A stretch of DNA of 64,000 nucleotides, from the NCBI RefSeq assembly GCF_013409365.1, contig NZ_JACCBA010000001.1, positions 7,874,001 to 7,938,000 of the forward strand, given 5' to 3'. This DNA is from Actinomadura luteofluorescens. Its GTDB lineage: Bacteria; Actinomycetota; Actinomycetes; Streptosporangiales; Streptosporangiaceae. This document shows, in pieces, positions 52,761 to 61,197 of this stretch. A program made the position numbers and the translations under genes. The notes under the pieces are model-generated. The model did no database searches and was not told where the DNA came from. It saw only the letters and a program-made list of their open reading frames with translations. Within the stretch, counting starts at the first letter, position 1. Every line of letters starts with the position of its first letter.

Positions 52761-54812
52761 ATGACCGCCACTCCACCCGAGGTGGAGCGCCTGCTGGAAC
52801 GCGCCAACACCCTCGGCTCGGACCCGCGCAACACCAACTACGCGGGCGGCAACGCGTCCGCGAAGGCCACGGTCACCGACCCCGTGACGGCCCGCGACAT
52901 CGAGCTGATGTGGGTGAAGGGCTCGGGCGGCGACCTCGGCACCCTCACCGAGAAGGGCCTGGCCGTCCTGCGGCTGGACCGGATGCGCGCCCTCGTGGAC
53001 GTCTACCCGGGCGTCGAGCGCGAGGACGAGATGGTCGCGGCGTTCGACTACTGCCTGCACGGCAAGGGCGGCGCCGCGCCGTCCATCGACACCGCCATGC
53101 ACGGCCTCGTGGAGGCCGCGCACGTCGACCACCTGCACCCCGACTCCGGCATCGCGATCGCGACGGCCGCCGACGGCGAGGAGCTGACGCGCCGGATCTT
53201 CGGGGACCGGGTGGCGTGGGTGCCGTGGCGGCGCCCCGGCTTCCAGCTCGGCCTGGACATCGCCGAGATCAAGCGCGCCAGCCCCGGTGCCATCGGCGTG
53301 GTCCTCGGCGGGCACGGCATCACCGCGTGGGGCGAGACGAGCGAGGAGTGCGAGGCCAACTCCCTCGACATCATCCGCACCGCCGAGGCCTACATCGCCG
53401 AGCACGGCAGGCCCGACCCGTTCGGCGAGATCGTCCACCCGGTGCTGCCCGAGGACGAGCGGCACGCCCGCGCCGCCGCGCTGTTCCCGCTCGTGCGGGG
53501 CCTGGCGTCCACGGACCGGCCGCAGGTCGGGCACTACACCGACAGCGAGGCGGTGCTGGACTTCGTGTCCCGCGCCGAGCACCCCCGGCTCGCCGCGCTC
53601 GGCACGTCGTGCCCGGACCACTTCCTGCGCACCAAGGTCGCGCCGATGGTGCTGGACCTGCCGCCGGACGCTCCGCTCGACGACGTCAGGACGCGGCTCG
53701 GGGAACTCCACGCCGCCTACCGCGAGGAGTACGCCGCCTACTACGACCGGCACGCCGGCCCGGACTCGCCGCCGATGCGCGGCGCGGACCCGGCGATCGT
53801 GCTGGTGCCGGGCGTCGGCATGTTCTCCTTCGGGGCGAACAAGCAGACCGCGCGGGTCGCCGGCGAGTTCTACGTCAACGCGATCAACGTGATGCGCGGC
53901 GCGGAGGCGCTGTCGGCGTACGCGCCGATCGACGAGGCGGAGAAGTTCCGCATCGAGTACTGGGAGCTGGAGGAGGCCAAGCTGCGCCGGATGCCGGCGA
54001 GCAAGCCCCTCGCGTCGCGCGTCGCGCTCGTCACCGGCGGCGGCTCCGGCATCGGCGCGGCCACGGCCCGCCGCCTCGCCGCCGAGGGCGCCTGCGTCGT
54101 CGTCGCCGACCGGGACCTCGGGGCGGCCGAGAAGGTCGCCGCGGAGATCGGCGCCACCGCGCTGCGCGCCCCGGACGTCGCGATCGCCGTCGGCGCTGAC
54201 GTGACCTCCGAGGACGAGATCACCGCGGCCGTCCGGGAGGCGGTCCTGGCGTTCGGCGGCGTCGACCTCGTCGTCAACAACGCCGGCCTGTCCATCTCCA
54301 AGCCGCTGCTGGAGACGACCGCCGCCGACTGGGACCTCCAGCACGACGTCATGGCGCGCGGCTCGTTCCTGGTGTCCCGCGAGACCACCCGCGTCATGGT
54401 CGAGCAGGGCATGGGCGGCGACATCGTCTACATCTCGTCCAAGAACGGGGTGTTCGCCGGGCCGAACAACATCGCCTACGGGGCGACCAAGGCCGACCAG
54501 GCGCACCAGGTGCGGCTGCTGGCCGCCGAGCTCGGCGAGCACGGCATCCGCGTCAACGGGGTCAACCCGGACGGGGTCGTGCGCGGTTCGGGGATCTTCG
54601 CCGGCGGCTGGGGCGCCAAGCGCGCCGCCGTGTACGGCGTCGAGGAGGAGAGGCTCGGCGAGTTCTACGCCCAGCGGACGCTGCTCAAGCGCGAGGTGCT
54701 GCCCGAGCACGTCGCCGCCGCCGTCTTCGCCCTCACCGGCGGGGACCTGACCCACACCACCGGACTGCACGTCCCCGTGGACGCCGGCGTCGCCGCCGCG
54801 TTCCTGCGCTGA
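52761..54812 (+). CDS. rhaD: Bifunctional rhamnulose-1-phosphate aldolase / lactaldehyde dehydrogenase
   Basis: 683 residues, a natural fusion. Residues ~1-400 are a class II aldolase (NTNYAGGNASAKATV, MWVKGSGGDLGTL, HGKGGAAPSIDTAMHGLVEAAHVDHLHPDS with the zinc His cluster). Residues ~418-683 are a short-chain dehydrogenase: VALVTGGGSGIGAATARRLA at 421, NNAGLSIS, and YGATKADQAHQV with the catalytic Tyr/Lys. Known members split rhamnulose-1-phosphate into DHAP and L-lactaldehyde and oxidise the latter to L-lactate. That lactate feeds the LutABC complex encoded by the divergent operon. ATG 52761 follows GAGGAG. Confidence 0.93.
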   Translation: MTATPPEVERLLERANTLGSDPRNTNYAGGNASAKATVTDPVTARDIELMWVKGSGGDLGTLTEKGLAVLRLDRMRALVDVYPGVEREDEMVAAFDYCLHGKGGAAPSIDTAMHGLVEAAHVDHLHPDSGIAIATAADGEELTRRIFGDRVAWVPWRRPGFQLGLDIAEIKRASPGAIGVVLGGHGITAWGETSEECEANSLDIIRTAEAYIAEHGRPDPFGEIVHPVLPEDERHARAAALFPLVRGLASTDRPQVGHYTDSEAVLDFVSRAEHPRLAALGTSCPDHFLRTKVAPMVLDLPPDAPLDDVRTRLGELHAAYREEYAAYYDRHAGPDSPPMRGADPAIVLVPGVGMFSFGANKQTARVAGEFYVNAINVMRGAEALSAYAPIDEAEKFRIEYWELEEAKLRRMPASKPLASRVALVTGGGSGIGAATARRLAAEGACVVVADRDLGAAEKVAAEIGATALRAPDVAIAVGADVTSEDEITAAVREAVLAFGGVDLVVNNAGLSISKPLLETTAADWDLQHDVMARGSFLVSRETTRVMVEQGMGGDIVYISSKNGVFAGPNNIAYGATKADQAHQVRLLAAELGEHGIRVNGVNPDGVVRGSGIFAGGWGAKRAAVYGVEEERLGEFYAQRTLLKREVLPEHVAAAVFALTGGDLTHTTGLHVPVDAGVAAAFLR

Positions 54813-54839
54813 GGAGGAACCGCCCCGTCGCAAGAAGGC

Positions 54840-54915
54840 CGGCCGGCGGCCCGGACCGCGCGGCCGCGGCGCTCACCCCGCCGCGTCCGCGCCGTCCCCA
54901 CCGGGCCGCCGGCCG
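54840..54915 (+). terminator. Long intra-cluster hairpin after rhaD
   Basis: Perfect 15-base arms (54840-54854 and 54901-54915) enclose a 46-base loop that contains more GC-rich self-complementary sequence. It fills most of the 147-base gap between rhaD and the next glycosidase gene. No U-tract is evident, so it may be a partial terminator or an RNA-stabilising structure that lowers downstream expression. Confidence 0.55.
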
Positions 54916-54959
54916 TCCCTGCTGGGCCCGCTCGACCAAGTGAACCCGAAGGGATAACG

Positions 54960-57482
54960 ATGCCGCCGGCTGAGAAGTTCGCGCGCTCCCACGTGTCCGC
55001 CGTCACCTTCCTGGCCCTGGGCGCCGCCGCCCTGGTCGCCCTCCCGCCCGCCGCCGCGTCCGCCTCCCCGCGAGGACTCGGCCTTCCGTCCCTCACCCGC
55101 GCCGACCGCTACGTCCTCGCCCCCTCCGGCCGCAATGTCCGCCCCGTGCGGGCCGCGGAGGCGTACGGGGTCAACGGCGACCACGTGGCCGCCGCCTCCG
55201 GGACGTCCGAGAAGGGCCACGACCTCGACGCCGGGTCCTCCACCGCCGCCAAGGCCGACGGCGTCATGACCCGCCAGACGGGCGGCGAAGCAGGCGCGGC
55301 GTTCGGCTACCGGCTGCGGGTCACGCCCGGGCGCGCGGTCACGCTGCGGGTCGAGGAGGCCGGCAGCGCCACGGCGCACTACGAGGTGCTCGTGAACGGG
55401 ACGGTCGTCCACGAGCGCGCACCGGACCCGGCCCAGGCCGGCGTGTGGAGCGGCGACAAGGCGGGCCTCGTCCACTACGACGTGGCCGTCCCGGCGCACC
55501 TCGTGGGCTCGTCCAAGGACATACGGGTCACGTTCCGCAACACCGACAAGCCGGGCCCCGGCGCCCGCGTCCACGCCGTGTGGACGTTGTACAAGGACGG
55601 CCAGGCCCCCGCGGCGCCCTTCGGCGGGACGGTGCGGAACCCGTCCGGCGCCTTCCGGAACGGCACGACCACGCTCGGTTCCAACGAGTACGGCCGCCCC
55701 TACGTCGTCTACGACTTCGGGCAGGAGGTCGGGGGGCAGATCCAGGTCACCGCCGACGTCCGCGAGGGCTCGCCCAGGATCGGCCTGGCGTTCAGCGAGA
55801 GCGCGCAATACCTCACGACCGCCTCCGACTACAGCCAGGACCCGGTCGGCCTCGCCACCGAGACCCACTACCTGGAGACGAAGAACGGGCGTTCCGCGCT
55901 CACCGATCCCGTCATCCGCGGCGGGTTCCGCTACCTCATGGTCTTCCTGGACGGCCCCGGCGAGGTGCGGTTGTCCGACCTGCGGCTGAAGTTCACCGCC
56001 GACCCCGCCAACCCCGACCTGGACGGCTACAAGGGCGCGTTCCTGTCCAGCGACGACACCCTGAACCGGCTCTGGTACGCGGGCGCCTACACCGTCCAGA
56101 TGTCGACGATCGACCCGGCTACCGGGCGCCCCTACCCGGGCCAGGAGGGCCCGGTCCGCAACGACGCCATCGTCGGCGAGGGCGACAGCGTCATCAGCGA
56201 CGGCGCCAAGCGCGACCGCATGATCTGGGGCGGGGACAACGCGGTCGCCGACCCGGTGGCCTACCTGTCGACCGGGCAGGCCGGTCCGGCGGCCGGCGCC
56301 GTCGGGTTCATGGCCAAGGGCCAGGCCGCCGACGGCCAGATCCCCGGCCTCTACCTGACCGACAAGTTCGGCTACAACATGGGCTGGGGCGAGTACGCGG
56401 CCTGGTGGGTCCACAACTACTGGACGCACTACCTCTACACCGGCGACCAGGCGTTCTTCGACAAGTGGTACGACGCGATGAAGAAGAACGTCGCGTGGCT
56501 GGAGTCGAACGCGGGCGACGACGGCCTCCTCACCATGAAGGGCGCCGGCGGCACCTGGGGCTACGGCAACGAGGCCGGCGGCACCTACGTCTCGTCCCTG
56601 TACGTCAAGGTGCTCGGCCAGGCCGCGCAGGCCGCCGAGGCCAAGGGCGACACCGGGCTCGCCGGTGCCTACCGCGAGCGCGCGGCCCGCACCGCCAAGG
56701 CGGTGAACGACCGCCTGTGGGATCCGGCCGCGGGCGCCTACAAGGTCAGCCCGTCCGACGGGAACCACCCCCAGGACGGCAACGCCATGGCGGTCGTCGC
56801 GGGCGTCGCCACGGGCGACCGCGCGGCGTCGGTGCTGAAGTTCTTCGGCGACAGGCTCGCCGACCCGCACGGCGACCTCACCGTGGACAGGGCGGGCGGC
56901 GCCGTCCCGCAGTACATCAGCCCGTTCGTGTCCGCGCAGTCGCTGCTCGCCCACTCCTCCCAGGGCGACACGGCCGGCGCGATGTCGCTGCTGCGCCGCA
57001 CCTGGTACCCGATGCTCGGCAAGGCGCAGCCCGGGACGCTCTGGGAGAACGTCAGCCGGGCGGGTGCGCCGCAGCTCGGCTCGTACACGAGCCTGTCGCA
57101 CGGGTGGGCCGCCGCGCCGACCTCGTTCCTGACCAACCAGGTCCTCGGCGTCGCCCCGGCCTCCGGCGGCTTCCGGACGTTCACCGTCCTTCCGCATCCG
57201 GCGAGCGGGCTGCGCTGGGCCCAGGGGCGGGTGCCGACGCCGCACGGCGACATCACCGCCGCCTGGAAGCGCGACGGCGGGACGTTCACGCTGCGCGTCG
57301 ACGCGCCGCGCGGGACCACCGCGACGGCCGGCGTCCCCGCCCGGGGCGCGTCCGAGGTCCGCGCCGGCGGGACGGTCGTCTGGCGGCACGGCGCCGCCGT
57401 GAAACCCGGCGTCACCGTCCGGGACGGCCTCGTCCAGGTGCCCGGCCTCACCGGCACGTCCATCCTGACCGCGTCCCGCTGA
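54960..57482 (+). CDS. Secreted GH78-like glycoside hydrolase with Asp in place of the acid Glu (first copy)
   Basis: 840 residues. Signal peptide (residues ~1-36, ending ASA). A beta domain contains GRPYVVYDFGQEVGGQIQVTADV, followed by the (alpha/alpha)6 barrel (DLDGYKGAFLSSDDTLNRLWYAGAYTVQMSTID). The catalytic motif is SDGAKRDRMIWGGDNAVADP near residue 414, i.e. D-x4-D-x6-D, where rhamnosidases of known structure have D-x4-E-x6-D. The base Glu is kept in GTLWENVSRAG. It probably acts on a different rhamnose-containing or related substrate, or retains activity with Asp. Its closest relative in the window is the next gene. ATG 54960. Confidence 0.85.
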   Translation: MPPAEKFARSHVSAVTFLALGAAALVALPPAAASASPRGLGLPSLTRADRYVLAPSGRNVRPVRAAEAYGVNGDHVAAASGTSEKGHDLDAGSSTAAKADGVMTRQTGGEAGAAFGYRLRVTPGRAVTLRVEEAGSATAHYEVLVNGTVVHERAPDPAQAGVWSGDKAGLVHYDVAVPAHLVGSSKDIRVTFRNTDKPGPGARVHAVWTLYKDGQAPAAPFGGTVRNPSGAFRNGTTTLGSNEYGRPYVVYDFGQEVGGQIQVTADVREGSPRIGLAFSESAQYLTTASDYSQDPVGLATETHYLETKNGRSALTDPVIRGGFRYLMVFLDGPGEVRLSDLRLKFTADPANPDLDGYKGAFLSSDDTLNRLWYAGAYTVQMSTIDPATGRPYPGQEGPVRNDAIVGEGDSVISDGAKRDRMIWGGDNAVADPVAYLSTGQAGPAAGAVGFMAKGQAADGQIPGLYLTDKFGYNMGWGEYAAWWVHNYWTHYLYTGDQAFFDKWYDAMKKNVAWLESNAGDDGLLTMKGAGGTWGYGNEAGGTYVSSLYVKVLGQAAQAAEAKGDTGLAGAYRERAARTAKAVNDRLWDPAAGAYKVSPSDGNHPQDGNAMAVVAGVATGDRAASVLKFFGDRLADPHGDLTVDRAGGAVPQYISPFVSAQSLLAHSSQGDTAGAMSLLRRTWYPMLGKAQPGTLWENVSRAGAPQLGSYTSLSHGWAAAPTSFLTNQVLGVAPASGGFRTFTVLPHPASGLRWAQGRVPTPHGDITAAWKRDGGTFTLRVDAPRGTTATAGVPARGASEVRAGGTVVWRHGAAVKPGVTVRDGLVQVPGLTGTSILTASR

Positions 57483-57493
57483 CTGGAGTGATC

Positions 57494-59701
57494 ATGGCTT
57501 CCCCCACTGCCCGGCGCTCCCTCGCCCGCGCGGCCGCGGCCGCCGCCCTCTCGGTCACGAGCACCCTCGCGCTCGCCGTCCCCGCCCTCGCCTCGCCTCC
57601 CGCGAAGGGGCCCTGGCAGGACGCCTCCTACACGCCGCGCCCCGGCCAGTGGCGGCCGTACGTCCTGGCCCCCTCCGGCCGGGACGTCCCGCCGGTCAGG
57701 GTGTTCAAGGCCGACCCGCGCCAGGGCGCGATCGACGGCGACCCGCGCCGCGCGCTGCGGCGGGGAGGCGGCGCGGTCCGCCTCACCGGCGCCGCCGACC
57801 GGGCGGGCTCCCCGCTGCTGATCGTCGACTTCGGCAAGGAGGTCGCCGGGCACCTCGAGGTCCGGGTGAACGGCGCCTCCGCCGACCGGCCGAAGCTGCG
57901 CGCCTGCTTCTCCGAATCGGTCGAGTACATGGCGCTCGCCCCGGACGCCAACGACGGCCAGGGGAAGATCGCACCGGGCTGCGACACCGCCAACATCTGG
58001 AACGGGTTCCCCGGCCAGCCCTACACCCAGGACACCGACAGCCACGCCCTCCCGCTGGACGGGGTGAGCGTGCCCGGCACCGTCCGCGACAAGGAGCTGC
58101 GCGGCGGATTCCGGTACGCGACCCTCTTCCTGGACGGCCCGGGGCACGTCGACGTCGACGAGATCTCCCTTGACTTCACCGCCGCGCCGGACCAGCGCGA
58201 CCTGGACGGCTACCGCGGCCACTTCCTCTCCAGCGACGACGAGCTGAACAAGATCTGGTACGCGGGCGCCTACACCGTGCAGATCGACACCGGCGCCTCG
58301 AACACGGCGAAGAAGTGGCCCTACCAGCCGGGGGAGGGCGACCACGCCGACGCGCAGGTCCCGCACGCCGACCCGCGCACCTCCGTGATCTACGACGGCG
58401 GCAAGCGCGACCGGATCGTCTGGCAGGGCGACCTCGCCGTCCAGGCGCCCGTCGCCTACGTCAGCACCTACGACCTGGGCTCGGTCGCCAACTCGCTGTC
58501 GTCGCTCGCCGCCCAGCAGCTCCCGGACGGCTACATGCCCGCCGCGAGCCTCGTCGGGCAGCACAACCAGAACGAGCTGCGCACCTACGGCGAGTACGTC
58601 ACCTGGTTCGTGTCCAACATGTACGAGCACTGGTGGTACACCGGCGACCGCGCCTACCTGGACCGGTGGTGGCCCCAGCTCACCCGGGCGACCGCCTGGC
58701 TGGAGTCGGTCCGCGCCGCCGACGACGGCGGCCTGATCGGCTTCAAGGACTCCGGCTCGTGCGGCCACTACGGGTACTCCGACTGCGGCCACGAGACCTA
58801 CGTCAACGCCCTCTATGCCCGCAACCTCGACCAGATGGCCGCGATGGCGAAGGCGCGCGGCGACGCGCCCGCCGCCACCACCTACGCCGGCCGGGCCGCC
58901 TCGGTGAAGCGGGCCGTCAACGACCAGCTGTGGGACGAGACGACCGGCGCGTACCGCCTGTCCCGGGAGATCCCCGGCGCCTACCCGCAGGACGGCAACG
59001 TCACCGCCGTCCTCACCGGCATCGCCGGGGGCGACCGCGCCAAGCGTGCCCTCGCCTACCTGCGCGCCCGCAACTGGACGGACATCGGCTCGCTCACCGT
59101 CTCCCAATCCACCCCCAACGCGAGCCTTCCGCCGTTCTACGCGCCGCTGCCGAGCGGGTTCGAGGCCGACGCCCGGCTGGAGACCGGCGACGCGTCCGGC
59201 CTGGAGCTGATCCGCCGCTTCTGGGGCCACCAGCTCAGGCAGGACCCGGGCTCCACGTTCTGGGAGCACATGCAGCCGGACGGCACGCCCAACCTGAAGC
59301 AGTTCTCCAGCCTGGCGCACGGCTGGGCCGCGCAGCCGACCGTCACCCTCAGCACCAGGGTGCTCGGGGTGCGGCCCGCCGCGCCCGGGTACGAGTCCTG
59401 GTCCGTGGTCCCCTTCACCGGGGACCTGACCTGGGCCGAGGGCACGGTCCCGACCCCGCACGGCGACCTCGCCGCGTCCTGGCGCAGGAGCGGGCGCGGC
59501 CTCCGGCTGACGGTCACCGCGCCGCGCGGCACGCACGGCCGGCTCGGCGTCCCGATCACCCCGTCCACCCGGCGGGTCACCCTCGACGGCCGGACGGTCT
59601 GGGCCGGCGGGAAGGCCACCGCGCCGGGCGTGTCCGGAGACGGCGGCCACGTCTACGTGGACGGGGCGTCCGCCGGGCGCCACACCCTCACGGCCCGTTA
59701 G
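57494..59701 (+). CDS. Secreted GH78-like glycoside hydrolase with Asp in place of the acid Glu (second copy)
   Basis: 735 residues, shorter paralogue of the preceding protein. Signal peptide ending near PALAS (residue ~34). Shared blocks: RPYVLAPSGRDVPPVRVF, LIVDFGKEVAGHLEVRV, DLDGYRGHFLSSDDELNKIWYAGAYTVQIDT. Motif YDGGKRDRIVWQGDLAVQAP near residue 302 has the same Glu-to-Asp change; the base Glu is in STFWEHMQPDG. It lacks the N-terminal beta insertion found in the first copy. Starts 12 bases after it, so the two are co-transcribed and perhaps arose by duplication. Confidence 0.85.
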   Translation: MASPTARRSLARAAAAAALSVTSTLALAVPALASPPAKGPWQDASYTPRPGQWRPYVLAPSGRDVPPVRVFKADPRQGAIDGDPRRALRRGGGAVRLTGAADRAGSPLLIVDFGKEVAGHLEVRVNGASADRPKLRACFSESVEYMALAPDANDGQGKIAPGCDTANIWNGFPGQPYTQDTDSHALPLDGVSVPGTVRDKELRGGFRYATLFLDGPGHVDVDEISLDFTAAPDQRDLDGYRGHFLSSDDELNKIWYAGAYTVQIDTGASNTAKKWPYQPGEGDHADAQVPHADPRTSVIYDGGKRDRIVWQGDLAVQAPVAYVSTYDLGSVANSLSSLAAQQLPDGYMPAASLVGQHNQNELRTYGEYVTWFVSNMYEHWWYTGDRAYLDRWWPQLTRATAWLESVRAADDGGLIGFKDSGSCGHYGYSDCGHETYVNALYARNLDQMAAMAKARGDAPAATTYAGRAASVKRAVNDQLWDETTGAYRLSREIPGAYPQDGNVTAVLTGIAGGDRAKRALAYLRARNWTDIGSLTVSQSTPNASLPPFYAPLPSGFEADARLETGDASGLELIRRFWGHQLRQDPGSTFWEHMQPDGTPNLKQFSSLAHGWAAQPTVTLSTRVLGVRPAAPGYESWSVVPFTGDLTWAEGTVPTPHGDLAASWRRSGRGLRLTVTAPRGTHGRLGVPITPSTRRVTLDGRTVWAGGKATAPGVSGDGGHVYVDGASAGRHTLTAR

Positions 59702-59714
59702 GAAAGGACAAGCA

Positions 59715-61133
59715 ATGGCAGACACCACAGCGCCGCCGCCGGTGAAGGTCGGCCTCGTCGCCGGCGGGCTCGGCGCCTACTGGCCGCAGTTCCCCGACCT
59801 GCTGCCGCAGCTCCAGCGGTCCGCCGAGCGCGTCTCGGAGCGGATGCGCGGGCTCGGCGCCGAGGTCGTCGACGTCGGGTTCATCTCCGACGCGCAGGAG
59901 GGCGCGGCGGCGGCCGAGCGGCTGCGGGCCGCGGGCTGCGACATCATCGTCGGCTTCCTCACCACCTACATGACCGCGACGATGCTGGTCCCGGTGGCGC
60001 AGCGGGCGGACGCGCCCGTCCTGCTGATCAACCTGCAGCCCACCGAGTCGATGGACCACGCCACCTTCGACACCGGGCAGTGGCTCGCCTACTGCGGCGC
60101 CTGCCCGCTGCCGGAGATGGCGAACGCGTTCGCGCGCTGCGGCGTCCCGTTCCGCTCGGTGTCGGGCTACCTGGAGGACGAGCGCGCCTGGGCGAGGATC
60201 GGCCGCTGGGTGCGCGCCGCCGGGGTCCGCGCGGCGCTGCGCCGGGGCAGGCACGGGCTGATGGGCCACCTGTACCCGGGCATGCTCGACGTCTCCACCG
60301 ACCTCACGCTCGTGAGCGCCAACTTCGGCGGGCACGTCGAGGTGCTGGAGTTCGACGACCTGCGGGTCCGGGTCGAGAAGGTCACCGAGGCCGAGACGGC
60401 CGCCAAGCGGGCCGAGGCGGAGAAGATCTTCGAGCTGGACGCGTCCGTCGACGAAGACGACCTGACCTGGGCGGCGCGCGTCTCGGTCGGCCTCGACCGC
60501 CTCGTCGAGGACTTCGAGCTGGACAGCCTCGCCTACTACCACCGCGGCCTGGACGGCGAGGTGCACGAGCGGCTCGGCGCCGGGATGATCCTCGGCGCGT
60601 CGCTGCTGACCGCGCGCGGGATCCCGGCGGCGGGGGAGTACGAGCTGCGCACCTCCCTGGCGATGCTGATCGCCGACCGGCTCGGCGCGGGCGGCTCCTT
60701 CACCGAGCTGCAGGCGCTCGACTTCCACCGCGGCCACGTCGAGATGGGCCACGACGGGCCCGCGCACCTGGCGATCAGCGCCCGCCGCCCGCTGCTGCGC
60801 GGCCTCGGCGTCTACCACGGCAAGCGCGGCTACGGCGTGTCCGTCGAGTTCGACGTCAGGCACGGCCCGGTCACCGCGATCGGGGTCATCCAGCGCCGCG
60901 ACGGCCGGTTCGCGCTCGCCGCGTCCGAGGGCGAGACCGTGGACGGGCCGCTGCTGAAGATCGGCAACACCACCTCCCGCGTCGACTTCGGCTGCGACCC
61001 CGGCGAGTGGACCGACGCGTGGTCGGCCACCGGGATCTCCCACCACTGGGCCCTCGGGACGGGCCACCGCGTCGCCGACCTCAAGGCGCTCGCCGACCTC
61101 CTGGAGATCGAACTGGTCCATGTGAACCCCTGA
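59715..61133 (+). CDS. L-fucose/L-arabinose isomerase family protein
   Basis: 472 residues, cytosolic, no signal peptide. It fits the fucose/arabinose isomerase fold: KVGLVAGGLGAYWPQFPDLLPQ, VVDVGFISDAQEGAAAAERLRAAGCDIIVGFLTTYMTAT, LINLQPTESMDHATFDTGQ, AAGEYELRTSLAMLIADRLGAG (metal Glu region) and DFHRGHVEMGHDGPAHLAI (metal His). Such enzymes interconvert aldoses and ketoses, but uncharacterised branches are common. Lying between a GH78-like pair and another rhamnosidase, it probably handles a sugar released together with rhamnose, or is a second rhamnose-type isomerase. ATG 59715 follows GGAAAGGAC. Confidence 0.82.
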   Translation: MADTTAPPPVKVGLVAGGLGAYWPQFPDLLPQLQRSAERVSERMRGLGAEVVDVGFISDAQEGAAAAERLRAAGCDIIVGFLTTYMTATMLVPVAQRADAPVLLINLQPTESMDHATFDTGQWLAYCGACPLPEMANAFARCGVPFRSVSGYLEDERAWARIGRWVRAAGVRAALRRGRHGLMGHLYPGMLDVSTDLTLVSANFGGHVEVLEFDDLRVRVEKVTEAETAAKRAEAEKIFELDASVDEDDLTWAARVSVGLDRLVEDFELDSLAYYHRGLDGEVHERLGAGMILGASLLTARGIPAAGEYELRTSLAMLIADRLGAGGSFTELQALDFHRGHVEMGHDGPAHLAISARRPLLRGLGVYHGKRGYGVSVEFDVRHGPVTAIGVIQRRDGRFALAASEGETVDGPLLKIGNTTSRVDFGCDPGEWTDAWSATGISHHWALGTGHRVADLKALADLLEIELVHVNP

Positions 61134-61197
61134 CGACACCCTTACGGCGCGACGCCGTCACCCCCCACCCCCGCGCAGGTCCGAAGGATGTTCCGTC

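Noticed and set aside
49427..52837. 1136-residue minus-strand frame antisense to the rhamnosidase
   Set aside because: Low-complexity Val/Gly/Arg text; the opposite strand encodes a complete GH78 enzyme.
55445..57493. N-terminal extension joining the second GH78-like gene to upstream sequence in one 1418-codon frame
   Set aside because: The extension is an Arg/Pro-rich shadow of the preceding gene; the real start at 57494 begins a signal peptide.
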